Assembly: GCA_963809205.1 (NCBI GenBank)
Contig: CAWEIS010000003.1
Span: 372,001-436,000 of the forward strand
Origin: DATLLN01 sp963809205
GTDB lineage: Bacteria > Actinomycetota > Thermoleophilia > Gaiellales > JAICJC01
Length of the DNA: 64,000 nucleotides
Direction of reading: 5' to 3'
A model generated the notes under the pieces. That model saw only the letters and a list, made by a program, of their open reading frames with translations. It was not told the origin of the DNA and did not search any database. Position numbers and translations under genes: made by a program. Positions 50,200 through 59,070 of this stretch are shown here, in pieces (within the stretch, counting starts at the first letter, position 1; every line of letters starts with the position of its first letter).

Positions 50200-50937
50200 C
50201 TAGTCCGGGTACTCGTCCTTCCGCCAGCTCCGCGGCTCGACCGGCCCGGGCTTCGGCGTTCGCTCCTCGAGGAAGGTGAAGTACGGCGCGACGAACGGGT
50301 CGGGCGCCGACACGGTGTACGTGTGGTAGACGGTCCCGTTCTCGCGGGCGAAGGCGATCCAGCTCGGATTCTCGCGCAGCCCGTCCTTCAGGTCGGCGCC
50401 GATCTGGCCTGACCACTCATCGAGCCACTCGGGCGGGTTGTCGATCATCCCCTTAACCTCGGGGATCCCCTCAACCTGCGCGTCGGTCATCGCGAGGCCG
50501 AAGTCGAAGGCGAAGTCGCTGTTGTAGGTGGAGACGTACGGGAACTCCCAGCCCATCCGCTGCTTGTAAGCGGTCAGCCGCTCGATCGGCGCTCGTGAGA
50601 AGCAGAGCAGGGTCACGTCGCGGTGGTTCAGATGGACGAGCGAGCCGTCGAGCCCGTCGGCCAGGCTGGTGCAGCCTGGGCAGGCGCCGAGCGTGTAGTC
50701 GGGGCCGAACATGACGTTGTACGCGAGCAGCTGGGAGCGCCCGTCGAAGAGTTCGGCGAGCGTCTTCCTGCCGTCCTGTGTGTCGAACTCGTACTCCTTC
50801 GCGACCGGGACCCAAGGGAGCGCGAGCCGCTTGCTCGTGATCTCCTCGTTGCGCTCCGCCTGCTCAGCCTCGAGCTTCGCGAGCTCCGCGCGGGCCGCCT
50901 GCCATTCCTCATGAGTTCCGATGGTGTGCTCGGGCAT
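50200..50937 (-). CDS. DUF899 (thioredoxin-like) family protein
   Basis: This is 245 residues of the DUF899 family: an N-terminal helix with EEWQAARAELAKLE, then RLALPWVPVAKEYEFD, LFDGRSQLLAYNVMFGP and the CPGC motif in GACPGCTSLAD, and HLNHRDVTLLCFSRAP. The fold is thioredoxin-like and the CxxC pair could be redox-active; a reaction has not been established as far as I know. A strong GAGGAGG lies upstream of ATG 50937. A small inverted repeat, ACCAG and CTGGT, lies at 50968-50983 in its promoter region. Confidence 0.9.
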   Translation of the reverse strand: MPEHTIGTHEEWQAARAELAKLEAEQAERNEEITSKRLALPWVPVAKEYEFDTQDGRKTLAELFDGRSQLLAYNVMFGPDYTLGACPGCTSLADGLDGSLVHLNHRDVTLLCFSRAPIERLTAYKQRMGWEFPYVSTYNSDFAFDFGLAMTDAQVEGIPEVKGMIDNPPEWLDEWSGQIGADLKDGLRENPSWIAFARENGTVYHTYTVSAPDPFVAPYFTFLEERTPKPGPVEPRSWRKDEYPD

Positions 50938-51045
50938 CTCAGATTCCTCCTCGTTAACTGCCGGAGTACCAGATCAGACTGGTGATACCCCGAAAACTCA
51001 TCGCCGATGAGTATTCCGCCACCGGCAGATCGCGCCGGCGCTGCG

Positions 51046-51861
51046 CTAGTTCGCGAGCGACAGCAGCTCGTCGGCCAGCTCGCCGGCCGTGACCACCTGG
51101 TCGCGGCCGCGCCGCTTCGCCTCGTAGAGCGCCCGGTCGGCCATCTCGAACAGCTCGCGCGCGTCGCGGGCGTCCACGGGGAACGTGGCCACGCCGGCCG
51201 ACGCGCTGACGCCGGGCGAGAAGTCGCGGCGCGACGCGGGTGGGGGAGAGAGCTCGGCGATCGCCGCCCGCAGGCGCTCGGCGGCCCGCACGCCGTCTCC
51301 GGTGCGGCCCGAGACCAGCACCGCGAACTCCTCGCCGCCGAACCGCGCGGCGACGTCCGCGTCACGCTTCTCCCGGGCGATGGTCTGGCCGACCGACGCC
51401 AGCAGCCGGTTGCCGGCGCCGTGCCCGTGGCGGTCGTTGAACGCCTTGAACCGGTCCAGGTCGAGGATGACGAGCGTGACGCATCCTCCGTAACGGCGCA
51501 CGCGCGCAACCTCGGAGCGCAGCGACTCGGCGAAGAAGTCGTAGTTGCGCAGCCCGGTCAGCCGATCGGTGAACGAGCGCACGGCGAGCCTCCGCCCGGC
51601 CCTGCGGCGATGCTCGTGCAACTCCCCGTTGACCAGCGCGCCAACGGCCAGGGCGATCCGGATCGGGGTGGGGAGGGGCGTGGCCGCGACGGCAGCTGCC
51701 GCCAGCACGCCGCCCAGCCGGCCGGTGGCCGAGGCGACGATCACGCCCGTGGCGGCAACCAGCGGCTGCGCCCAGTCAGGGGCGAGCCAGACCAGGGCGA
51801 GCAGACCGGCCGCGGCGCCGATGGCCGCGAGTCGCCCGTCTACCCGCCGGCCCGAACCCAC
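51046..51861 (-). CDS. Membrane-anchored diguanylate cyclase (GGDEF)
   Basis: This is 271 residues. The N-terminal 90 residues hold three to four hydrophobic helices. The GGDEF domain follows (FTDRLTGLRNYDFFAESL, DLDRFKAFNDRHGHGAGNRLL) with an active-site GGEEF in RFGGEEFAVLV and a C-terminal MADRALYEAKRRGRDQV. It should make c-di-GMP from two GTP. The I-site RxxD, expected about five residues before GGEEF, appears as KRDAD, so product inhibition may be kept in part. Ends 41 bp after the coiled-coil gene on the same strand. Confidence 0.93.
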   Translation of the reverse strand: MGSGRRVDGRLAAIGAAAGLLALVWLAPDWAQPLVAATGVIVASATGRLGGVLAAAAVAATPLPTPIRIALAVGALVNGELHEHRRRAGRRLAVRSFTDRLTGLRNYDFFAESLRSEVARVRRYGGCVTLVILDLDRFKAFNDRHGHGAGNRLLASVGQTIAREKRDADVAARFGGEEFAVLVSGRTGDGVRAAERLRAAIAELSPPPASRRDFSPGVSASAGVATFPVDARDARELFEMADRALYEAKRRGRDQVVTAGELADELLSLAN

Positions 51862-51902
51862 AACCCCAATCTAGATGCGGCTCCGGACGGAGCCGCGCAG
51901 GG

Positions 51903-53954
51903 TCAGCGCGACCAGAACTGCAGGCGCTTGGACGTCGCGTCGCCCGCCGGCTGCTCGCCGTCGGCGGTGTCCGCGACGGGCGCAGTCCCATTCTCCCGCG
52001 CGAGCTCGCGCTCCGACCCGACGGACTGCTGGATCTTGCGGGCGTAGGTGTTGAGATCGGCCTCGCGGCGCTGCAGCGACGAGCGCAGCTCCTCGAGCCG
52101 CTTCTCGGTCTCCTCGAGCTCGATCTCGCGCGCCCGCAGCTGGGCTGCCAGCGTCTCGACGGCCTTGGCGTTGCTGCCGCGTCCGAGCAGGCCCTTCTTG
52201 CCGTTGGTCTCGTCGACGACCTCGTCGACCGCGCGCTGCTGTGCCTCGCGCGTCCGGGCAGTCTTCTCCTCGGCCTCGGCCATCCGCCGCCGAAGCACGT
52301 CGCGCTCGCGGGAGACCGCCTCCTCGGCGTCGTGCAACGCCTCGCGCTGGGCATCCAGGTCAGCCTCGACGCGATCGGCCCGCGCCGTCAGGCGGGCCAC
52401 CTCAGCCTCGCGCTCGGCGATGCTGACGTCGCGGACGTCCAGGGCGTCGCCGCGCTCGTCGAGGTCGCGCTCGCGCTCGTCCAGGGCGTCCTGACGCCGG
52501 TCGAGCCGCTGCTCGCGGCGCTCGATGTCCTCCTCGGAGCGGGCGATCCGGGCCTCGCGCTCGCGCACGTTGGCCGACAGCCGCTCGACCTCGGCCTGGG
52601 CGCGGTGCTCGGCCATCTCCTGGGCGTGCTCCGCCGCCTTCTGCAGCCGCTCGGCGTCACGGCGCAGCGAATCGGCCTCCGCCTGATCCGACCGCACCTT
52701 GTCCTCGGCCTTCTCGATCTGCCGCCGCTGCTCTTCGAACGCCGCAAGCTTCGAATCGACCTCCGCCAGCTGGCGCTCCTTGTCGGCCAGGGCGGCAACG
52801 CGCTGCTCCGCGTCGTTCAGGTGCTGCTCGAGCTCGTCGCGCCGGGCGTCGAGACTCTCGACCGTCTGCCGCGCGGTCTCCTCCGACCGGCGGATCGACT
52901 CCAGCCGCTCGTCGGAGTTCTGGAGCACCGACTCGCGGGCCTCGAGCTCGGCAGAGGTCTCGGCAATGGCCTTCGCGCGCTCTTCGAGCTCGGCCTGCCC
53001 GCGCTCGGTCTCGGCGCGCCGCTGCTCCAGCTCCTTGAGCTCCTTCTCACGGCCGGCCAGGGCCTTGCGGCCCTCCTCGATCTCGGCCATCTTCTTCTCG
53101 GCCTGGTCGCGCATCTCGCCGATCCGCGCCTCCGCGGTGGTCAGCGTGGACTCGCGGGCCTCGAGGTCGCGCAGCGCCTCCTCGAGCTGGCGCTTCCCGG
53201 ACGCGACGGCGTCGCGCTCCTTGGCCAGCTCCGACTCCTTGGGCTTGATCTGCGCCTCGAGCTCCGCGGCGCGGTCGATCGCGGCCTTTGCCTCGGTCTC
53301 GAGCTTATCCAGCTCGGCCGTGCGCGCGTTCAGCGCGGACTCCTGCTCGGCGATCCCCGATTCCCGCTGCAGCAGGTCGGCGCGGGCGCCGTCGAGGTGC
53401 AGCTCCTTCTGGGTGAGCACCTTCTCGACCTTCTTGGTGCGGTGCTCGCGGTCGTCCAGCTCGGCGCTGCGTGCCTGGAGCGATCGCTCCTCGCCGGCGC
53501 CGTCCGGCGCCTGGGCGGCGGCTGCGAGGCGCTCCTCGAGCTCGTTCACGGTCTGCTCCAGCTCGGCGACCCGCCTCAGGTCGCCCTCGGAGGGAGCCGA
53601 GCCGCGGCTGTCGAGCTCACCCTGCAGCTGCTCCAGCGCCTCTTCGCGCGCGGCGAGCGCATGCTCGCGCTCCTCGAGATCCTTGTCGCGCTCGGCCGGG
53701 ACGCCGGCGGCGATGCCCTCCGAGACGGCAAGGGCGGCCTCGCGCTTGGCCAGTTCGCGCTCGCGGCGGGCAAGCCGAGCCTCGCGCTCGGCGAACACGA
53801 CCTTCGCCTGCTCCTGGAGGGCGGACTGCTCGCGGCGAATCCGCTCCTCGGCCTCGTGCAGCGACTTGACCCGCTGCTCCATGGCGCGGCGCAGACCACC
53901 GGTCTGCTCCTCGGAGGCCTCGGGAACCTGCTCCGAGTGGTCGCCGTCGCTCAT
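51903..53954 (-). CDS. Very long coiled-coil protein, 683 residues, unknown function
   Basis: From residue 20 or so to 640 the protein is an almost unbroken coiled coil rich in Glu, Arg, Ala and Leu, with repeated blocks such as AEREARLARRERELAKREAAL and ELEQRRAETERGQAELEERA. There is no membrane segment, ATPase head or cell-wall domain, so it is not an SMC protein. Some blocks recall filament-forming proteins such as Scy/FilP and large DivIVA-like scaffolds, but the conserved start of those families is missing. The C-terminal 45 residues are polar and end in KRLQFWSR, a possible docking tail. A scaffold or cytoskeletal role is inferred from shape only. Confidence 0.85.
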   Translation of the reverse strand: MSDGDHSEQVPEASEEQTGGLRRAMEQRVKSLHEAEERIRREQSALQEQAKVVFAEREARLARRERELAKREAALAVSEGIAAGVPAERDKDLEEREHALAAREEALEQLQGELDSRGSAPSEGDLRRVAELEQTVNELEERLAAAAQAPDGAGEERSLQARSAELDDREHRTKKVEKVLTQKELHLDGARADLLQRESGIAEQESALNARTAELDKLETEAKAAIDRAAELEAQIKPKESELAKERDAVASGKRQLEEALRDLEARESTLTTAEARIGEMRDQAEKKMAEIEEGRKALAGREKELKELEQRRAETERGQAELEERAKAIAETSAELEARESVLQNSDERLESIRRSEETARQTVESLDARRDELEQHLNDAEQRVAALADKERQLAEVDSKLAAFEEQRRQIEKAEDKVRSDQAEADSLRRDAERLQKAAEHAQEMAEHRAQAEVERLSANVREREARIARSEEDIERREQRLDRRQDALDERERDLDERGDALDVRDVSIAEREAEVARLTARADRVEADLDAQREALHDAEEAVSRERDVLRRRMAEAEEKTARTREAQQRAVDEVVDETNGKKGLLGRGSNAKAVETLAAQLRAREIELEETEKRLEELRSSLQRREADLNTYARKIQQSVGSERELARENGTAPVADTADGEQPAGDATSKRLQFWSR

Positions 53955-54576
53955 GGGTGTGACTCCTCTGTCGGATCGGAAGAAGGCGGTTGGTGGGAGC
54001 AGCGCCCACCATCACGGTGTATCGGTCACTTCCGAGCCATCCTTGAGGCATCCGGAAGGGGGATGGGCGCATCCCTCGCTTCACGCGATACTGAGGCATG
54101 TATGAGGCGGGAAGTCGCCGCTCACCAACGGGCAGGCGCCCCGCCGTTCCGGCCGCTCGGCCGGCATCGTTCCTCCTGTGGGCGTCCTGGCTCCGGATGC
54201 CCACAGGATCCGTGCGTTCACATCCCCACAAACGACGACGACCGCCCTGCGGCTCGTCTGCGCAGGACGGTCGGAAAACCTCGTCGTCGTCGGCTGAACT
54301 GCCAGCTCGGCGGCGGTGGGGAAGGAAACGAGCACTCATTTCCAGAAACCCTTTGGTGCGCTCCAGCGCTCAAGGTTTTCCGCCCAGAGCCGATATGGCC
54401 GTTTGCCAGGCTTACCACGTCTTGATGAACATCTGCGCGCCTCCTTCCAGCGATGATCTGTACCCCGAACGGGGGATACGATACCGACCCATCCGAGGGA
54501 TGTCAAGTCTTGACCACTCATAAGGTGCAAGCTGCCGATAACGTGACAGCCCTACAGGTCTACGTCCTGTCTCTGG
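53955..54576. other. 622-bp gap upstream of the HD-GYP gene
   Basis: No protein-like frame is convincing. Plus-strand frames are rich in Arg/Pro and lack a suitable ribosome-binding site. The only structures noted are the dyad at 54461-54482 and, at the left edge, the start region of the coiled-coil gene. Confidence 0.4.
54461..54482 (+). promoter_or_regulatory. Dyad CCCCGAACGGGG next to a candidate -10 (TACGAT)
   Basis: CCCCG (54463-54467) and CGGGG (54470-54474) flank AA, and TAC/ATA extend the symmetry imperfectly. TACGAT (54477-54482) directly follows. This is a possible operator with a promoter for the HD-GYP gene about 95 bp downstream. Confidence 0.35.
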
Positions 54577-55929
54577 GTGGCTGTGGCAGCCGCTTCTGCG
54601 GCCTCAGCGCTTGCCGTAGAGGGTGTCGGAAACTGGCAAGCTGTGGCCGTCCTGGCGGTCATCGGTGGCGTGGCAGAGGGGCGCAGCATGCCCGTCACGC
54701 GCAGCCTCGAGCTGTCGGTCGCGTTCATCCCGGTGGTGCTCGCTGCGGTCCTGTTCGGGCCGGGGGCGGGGGCGCTGGTGGCGCTGGCGTGCATGGCCGG
54801 CGACCGCCGCGGGCCCGCCTGGCGGTGGGTCTGGTACGCCTCGTCGCGGACGACGGCGGGCGTCGTCGCCGGCGCGGTGGCGCTGGGTGTCGCCGACAGC
54901 ATGGGCAGCGACGCGACCCTGCTCGACTTCCTGGTCATCTCGATGTGCGCCGCGCTGGCGATGATGTGCGTCGACTTCGTGTCGAACCTGGGCATCGTCC
55001 GGCTGCGCAAGACGATGACTGCCGGCCAGCTGTGGCAGCTCGTCCGGCCGTCGCTGGGGCTGACCGTCGCGCTCTACACGCCGCTGGTGGCGCTCTACGG
55101 CTACGCCTACTCGCACGCCGGAATGATCGTGCTGGCGTTCTTCGCGATTCCGCTGCTGGCGGCGCACCTCAGCCACAGCATGTTCGCCAAGCAGCGGCAG
55201 CTGATCGACGAGCTGACCGCGACCAACGCGCGCCTGGAGCACGCGAACCAGCATCTCCAGTCGGTCAACCTCAGCTTCGCCGCAGCGATGGTCACCGCGC
55301 TCGACGAGCGCGACACCTGGACGGCCGGCCATTCGGTCGCCGTCGCCACCTACTCGCGGGACATCGCCGCCGAGATGGGGCTGACCAAGCAGCAGGTCGA
55401 GCTGGTGCACCTGACCGGCTTGGTGCACGACATCGGCAAGATCGGCGTGCCCGCCGAGGTGTTGCAGAAGACCGCGGCGCTGACCGACGACGAGTGGGCA
55501 CTGATGCGGGAGCACTCCGAGATCGGCGCGCGCATCCTGGGCGAGGTCGAGGACTACGCCGAGGTGGCGGAGATCGTGCTGTACCACCACGAGCGGCTCG
55601 ACGGCGCGGGGTATCCGCGCGGGCTGACCGGCGACCGGATCCCGCTGCTGGCCCGCGTGATCGCCGTTGCCGACGCATATAACGCGATGACCTCCGACCG
55701 CCCGTACCGCCGGGCGATGGACCCGGACATCGCCATCACGCAGCTGCGCAACGGCCGCGGCGGGCAGTTCGACCCGGGCGCGGTCGAGGCGTTCCTGAAG
55801 GTGCTCGAGCGCGAGTCGGATGCGTACCGGCGCGGCAAGGGGCTGCCCAGCTTCACGCTGGAGGCCATGCGCCACCGGTCGCTGGCCGAGGTACGGGCGC
55901 AGCCCGGACTGCGCGCCGCCGTCGCCTGA
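54577..55929 (+). CDS. Membrane HD-GYP domain protein (putative c-di-GMP phosphodiesterase)
   Basis: This is 450 residues. The N-terminal 200 residues hold about six hydrophobic helices of an uncharacterised sensory type. A short coiled coil (KQRQLIDELTATNARLEHANQHL) leads to the HD-GYP domain at about 235-420: GHSVAVATYSRDIA, HDIGKIGVP with the HD pair at 284-285, YHHERLDGAGYPRGL (the GYP motif), and VADAYNAMTSDRPYR. All metal-binding positions appear present, so hydrolysis of c-di-GMP is expected. It starts at a GTG; translation might begin further upstream in the same frame. Confidence 0.92.
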   Translation: MAVAAASAASALAVEGVGNWQAVAVLAVIGGVAEGRSMPVTRSLELSVAFIPVVLAAVLFGPGAGALVALACMAGDRRGPAWRWVWYASSRTTAGVVAGAVALGVADSMGSDATLLDFLVISMCAALAMMCVDFVSNLGIVRLRKTMTAGQLWQLVRPSLGLTVALYTPLVALYGYAYSHAGMIVLAFFAIPLLAAHLSHSMFAKQRQLIDELTATNARLEHANQHLQSVNLSFAAAMVTALDERDTWTAGHSVAVATYSRDIAAEMGLTKQQVELVHLTGLVHDIGKIGVPAEVLQKTAALTDDEWALMREHSEIGARILGEVEDYAEVAEIVLYHHERLDGAGYPRGLTGDRIPLLARVIAVADAYNAMTSDRPYRRAMDPDIAITQLRNGRGGQFDPGAVEAFLKVLERESDAYRRGKGLPSFTLEAMRHRSLAEVRAQPGLRAAVA

Positions 55930-55977
55930 ATCGCGTGCCGCTCCTCAAGCTCGGGGTCGCCCTGCCCGATAACGCAA

Positions 55978-56709
55978 GTGGTGACCGAGCCCCTCCTGAT
56001 GCAACTGCTTGCCCGCGCCGCGCAGACCCTCGCGGCCGCAGATGAGCCCGAGGCCGCCCTCGACCGGGTGCTCGACGGCGTGGCCCGCGACCTCGGCCCG
56101 ATCGCGACGATCGAGCGGGGAGAGGGGACGCTGGCCGTCACCTGGCACGACGGCGTGCATGGGGAGGACCGCGACACCTTCGCCGAGACCCTGGCCGCCA
56201 TCGCCAACCTGGCGCATCGCTCGCACGGCGCAGAGAACGACCGCGTGCTGGACGCCGCGGGGTTCCGCGGTGCAGTCGACCGCGTGTCGGCCGGCGCCCG
56301 CTGGCGCGGCGCACGGATGGCCGTCACGGTGTTCCAGGTCGACGGCATGGTGCTCGGCCCAGGCGTCGACGAGTCGAAGCTAGTCGAACTGGTCGGGCAG
56401 GCCGCCCGACGCTGCGTCCGCGGCGACGACGTCGTCGGCCATCTCGGGGCGGCCCAGTTCGGGCTGCTGTTCCCGCGGGCCGGAACGTTCGAGGCGCGTT
56501 CGGCCTACCGCCGCGTCCGCGACGCCGTGATGCGGATCGAGTGGGAGCAGGGCCTCATCTGCAGCGCAGCCGGCTTCGCCGAGCTGGAGCCCGGGCAGAC
56601 CGGCGCCGAACTGCTGACGGACGCCAAAGGGCGCCTCAACGCTGCCCTGATGAAGAACGCCTACTCGTCGCCCGGCGGCGGCTCGCCGATCACCCCGCTG
56701 GCCGGTTAG
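55978..56709 (+). CDS. Protein with degenerate GGDEF-like domain
   Basis: This is 243 residues, beginning with two GTG codons. The first half looks like a small GAF-like or helical sensor (LLARAAQTLAAADEPEAALDRVLDG). The second half keeps the outline of a GGDEF domain, but the signature reads LGAAQFGLLFP where GGDEFxVLLP is expected, and the end (CSAAGFAELEPGQTGAELLTDAKGRL) matches the SxGxA...AD.ALY.AK tail only loosely. It should be enzymatically inactive and may bind GTP or c-di-GMP, or serve as a partner of the upstream HD-GYP protein (48 bp away, same strand). Confidence 0.72.
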   Translation: MVTEPLLMQLLARAAQTLAAADEPEAALDRVLDGVARDLGPIATIERGEGTLAVTWHDGVHGEDRDTFAETLAAIANLAHRSHGAENDRVLDAAGFRGAVDRVSAGARWRGARMAVTVFQVDGMVLGPGVDESKLVELVGQAARRCVRGDDVVGHLGAAQFGLLFPRAGTFEARSAYRRVRDAVMRIEWEQGLICSAAGFAELEPGQTGAELLTDAKGRLNAALMKNAYSSPGGGSPITPLAG

Positions 56710-57011
56710 ACCAGCTGCCCGGCCTGCTGGAGGTTCTGGACCGGAAACGCCGTCTCCTGCGGCGGTGCCGTGAAGCCTCCGTCGAGCCCGGCCTGCATCG
56801 CCGGCATCAGGGTCCCGTCTCGAAACCGCTCCCAGCTCTCCTGTGAGTCGTGGACGGCGGTGATCGTCCAGCCACTCTCGGACGGCCCCGCCGCGTGGAA
56901 GAGCTGTCCCTCGGGCAGGTTCGAGCCGCCGTCAGGATGCACGGCCCTGATCGATGCCTCGTACTGCTCCTTGGTGCCCCCGGGGAAGGTATGCACGATC
57001 GCGTATGCCAC
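56706..57011 (-). CDS. Small dimeric alpha/beta-barrel protein
   Basis: This is 101 residues from GTG 57011, preceded by AAGGAG at 5-bp spacing, which decides the start. The pattern is MAYAIVHTFPGGTKEQYEASIRAV, then LFHAAGPSESGWTITAVHDSQESWERFRDGTLMPAM, a ferredoxin-like ABM fold similar to the protein at 33,746-34,039. The function is unknown; such proteins bind small hydrophobic or haem-like ligands or only dimerise. Its stop overlaps the end of the GGDEF-like gene by 4 bp. Confidence 0.75.
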   Translation of the reverse strand: MAYAIVHTFPGGTKEQYEASIRAVHPDGGSNLPEGQLFHAAGPSESGWTITAVHDSQESWERFRDGTLMPAMQAGLDGGFTAPPQETAFPVQNLQQAGQLV

Positions 57012-57250
57012 GTCAGCTCCTTGGTCGATAGCCAGTGGAGCGACCCTACACCCGCGGGCGATCGCGCCGTGGTTTTTCCCGCAAAGAGCGAAATCGCCGG
57101 TTGCGTGGCCCCCAGCGGTCGGGCAGAGTGCCGCCAACGCCGCTGAGGCAGCCCCAAAGGACGAAGCCGGGCGGAGGTTCAGGCGGTTCGCCGCAGGTTC
57201 CTCTGGCCGGTGGACGATGGGGCCACCACAGCGGCGTTGCTAATTCCGGG
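57012..57250. other. Intergenic region, nothing recognised
   Basis: This region holds the ribosome-binding site of the barrel protein gene at the left; no other gene or strong hairpin is apparent. Confidence 0.35.
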
Positions 57251-58915
57251 CTACGTCGTCACGCGGAAGTAGGCCCAGGGCGATGCCGCACCCACATGGA
57301 GGCTGTCGCTCTTCACCGAGAAGCTGATGCGCTGGTTGGCGCCGATCACGCCGCGCGACGAATAGACGATGGTCAGCGCGAGCTTGCCGGTCGACGGCAG
57401 GTAGTCGCCGCTCGCGATCGTCCGCCAGCTTCGCCCGACCCGCTGCTGCAGCGTCATGTGCACCGTCGCGCCCGGCTGAAGCGGGGTGGCGTAGGTGACG
57501 ACGGTCGGGCAGCCCCTGTGCGATGCGTGGCAGGCCGTCGTGTAGTGGTACAGCCGGTATCCGGACAGCGTCTTGTAGCCGCCGCTGGCCGAGATGTGCA
57601 TGACCAGGCGCACGTTCACCCGGACGTTCGAGCTCGCCGTCTGGTCGTGCGTCGCGTCGCCCAGCCAGGCCGCGGAGTAGTACATGTTCATGCCCGGCTT
57701 GACCGCCACGACCAGGTTGCCGCTGCTGTTCACGGTCGCCGTCTTGACCAGCGCGTCCGGCCCGCCGGACACCGCGTGGCGATAGATCGAGACGGTACGG
57801 TTGGCGCTGGCGGTGCCCAGGTGCGCGGTCAGGGTCACCGACTTGCCGTAGGTCACCGTGCCCGCCGACGCCTTGATGGTCAGCGTGCCGGCCGGCAGGT
57901 TGCCGGTCGCCAGCGAATGGAACAGCACGCCGTTCAGCGAGTCCTTGGTGACGGCGAAGATGTGCGTACCGTCGCTCGTGTAGAGCAGCCCGCCGTCGCG
58001 CAGCGTCTCGGTGGAGCCGAACTGGTAGGTGCGCGTCGGCGCGGCGCCGCCCACCGTGAACAGGCTGACATCCGGGTTGGTGGGCGCCCATGTCCCTCCG
58101 GCGATCGTTCCGCCGTCGGGGCTGATTGCGATGCCGACCGGGTAATCGGAGAAGCCGTAGGTCGGGCCCGGGACGTCGAGGTTCGGCAGCGCGAATGAGG
58201 TGATCGTGCCGCTCGCCGGGCCCACCAAATACAGCGACCCGCCATCCGGGCTGATCGCCAGCTGCCTGATGGAGTTCGTGCCGCTGAGGCCGACCTTTGA
58301 GACGATCACCGTGGGTGTCGCCGGCGCCGTCGAGGCGTCGAGCACCTTGACGGTGGAAGCACCGCTGTCATCGCCCACCACCAGCCAGTCGGTATGTGCC
58401 GGCGTCGTTGCGAACGTCGCCCCGTGCATGCGGACGTTGCTGAGCGTCTCGGCGGCCGAGCCGTCGAGCGGCACGCTCGCGAGGTAGCCGAACTGGTCGC
58501 TGGTCGCGTACCAGAGCCGGCCGCCGGCGAGGGCGAGGTCGCAGGGCGCGCTGATCGACGCCGCGGCGATCGAGCCGGTCTTGGCCAGCGTGGCGGTGTC
58601 GAAGGTGTCGATCAGAGCGGAGCCGCAGCGGGCGACGTAGAGCGTGCCGTTGTCGACGACCATGCCGCCCGCGCCGGACTCGCCGGTGATCGTCGTGACT
58701 GCCGATCCATCGACGTTGCGGACAATGATCGACGAATCGCTCGATCCGCCCGTAATGAAGACGTGGCTGTAGGCCGCGTCGTTGGCCACGTAGCCGAAGT
58801 TGGTCAGCGACAGCCTCGTCCCGGGGACGGTCTGGGCAGACGCGCCGACGGCGCCTGTGGCCGACAGCAGGGCCGCGGCGCAGAGCGCGGCGAGAAGGGC
58901 AGGGCGAAAACGCAT
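57251..58915 (-). CDS. Secreted beta-propeller protein with C-terminal Ig-like repeats
   Basis: This is 554 residues with a signal peptide (ALLAALCAAALLSATGAVGASA). Residues about 35-330 show propeller repeats of the YNCE/lactonase kind (GGMVVDNGTLYVARCGSALIDTFDT, IRQLAISPDGGSLYLVGPASGTI, VGIAISPDGGTIAGGTW). From about 340 come Ig-like repeats (TVTYGKSVTLTAHLGTASANRTVSIYR) and a final beta domain. There are no catalytic residues that I can assign; a surface-binding or wall-associated role is likely. It starts at ATG 58915, just before the signal helix. No partner gene is close. Confidence 0.82.
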   Translation of the reverse strand: MRFRPALLAALCAAALLSATGAVGASAQTVPGTRLSLTNFGYVANDAAYSHVFITGGSSDSSIIVRNVDGSAVTTITGESGAGGMVVDNGTLYVARCGSALIDTFDTATLAKTGSIAAASISAPCDLALAGGRLWYATSDQFGYLASVPLDGSAAETLSNVRMHGATFATTPAHTDWLVVGDDSGASTVKVLDASTAPATPTVIVSKVGLSGTNSIRQLAISPDGGSLYLVGPASGTITSFALPNLDVPGPTYGFSDYPVGIAISPDGGTIAGGTWAPTNPDVSLFTVGGAAPTRTYQFGSTETLRDGGLLYTSDGTHIFAVTKDSLNGVLFHSLATGNLPAGTLTIKASAGTVTYGKSVTLTAHLGTASANRTVSIYRHAVSGGPDALVKTATVNSSGNLVVAVKPGMNMYYSAAWLGDATHDQTASSNVRVNVRLVMHISASGGYKTLSGYRLYHYTTACHASHRGCPTVVTYATPLQPGATVHMTLQQRVGRSWRTIASGDYLPSTGKLALTIVYSSRGVIGANQRISFSVKSDSLHVGAASPWAYFRVTT

Positions 58916-59043
58916 GGAACGACACCTCGTATGCAGCAGATGGGCGTGGAGCTTGACTCCAGTGTCCGTGGAGCGACCGCCCGCGGCATCCCTCGACCGG
59001 GGGAGTGTCCGCGCAGCAAACGCAGCGACGGGGCCGTCTGAAC

Positions 59044-59064
59044 AAACCCGGTCAGACCCCGTTT
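59044..59064. repeat. Imperfect GTCAGAC-centred palindrome downstream of a gene
   Basis: Two 10-nt arms around one central A pair at 8 of 10 positions, sharing AAAC...GGTC-A-GACC...GTTT with the kamD element. It lies 6 bp beyond the stop of the minus-strand gene at 59,071 and may act as its terminator. Confidence 0.65.
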
Positions 59065-59070
59065 TTTCAG

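Noticed and set aside
50968..50983. ACCAG...CTGGT inverted repeat as an operator of the DUF899 gene
   Set aside because: Arms are only 5 bp and no regulator gene is adjacent, so it is not listed as a separate feature.
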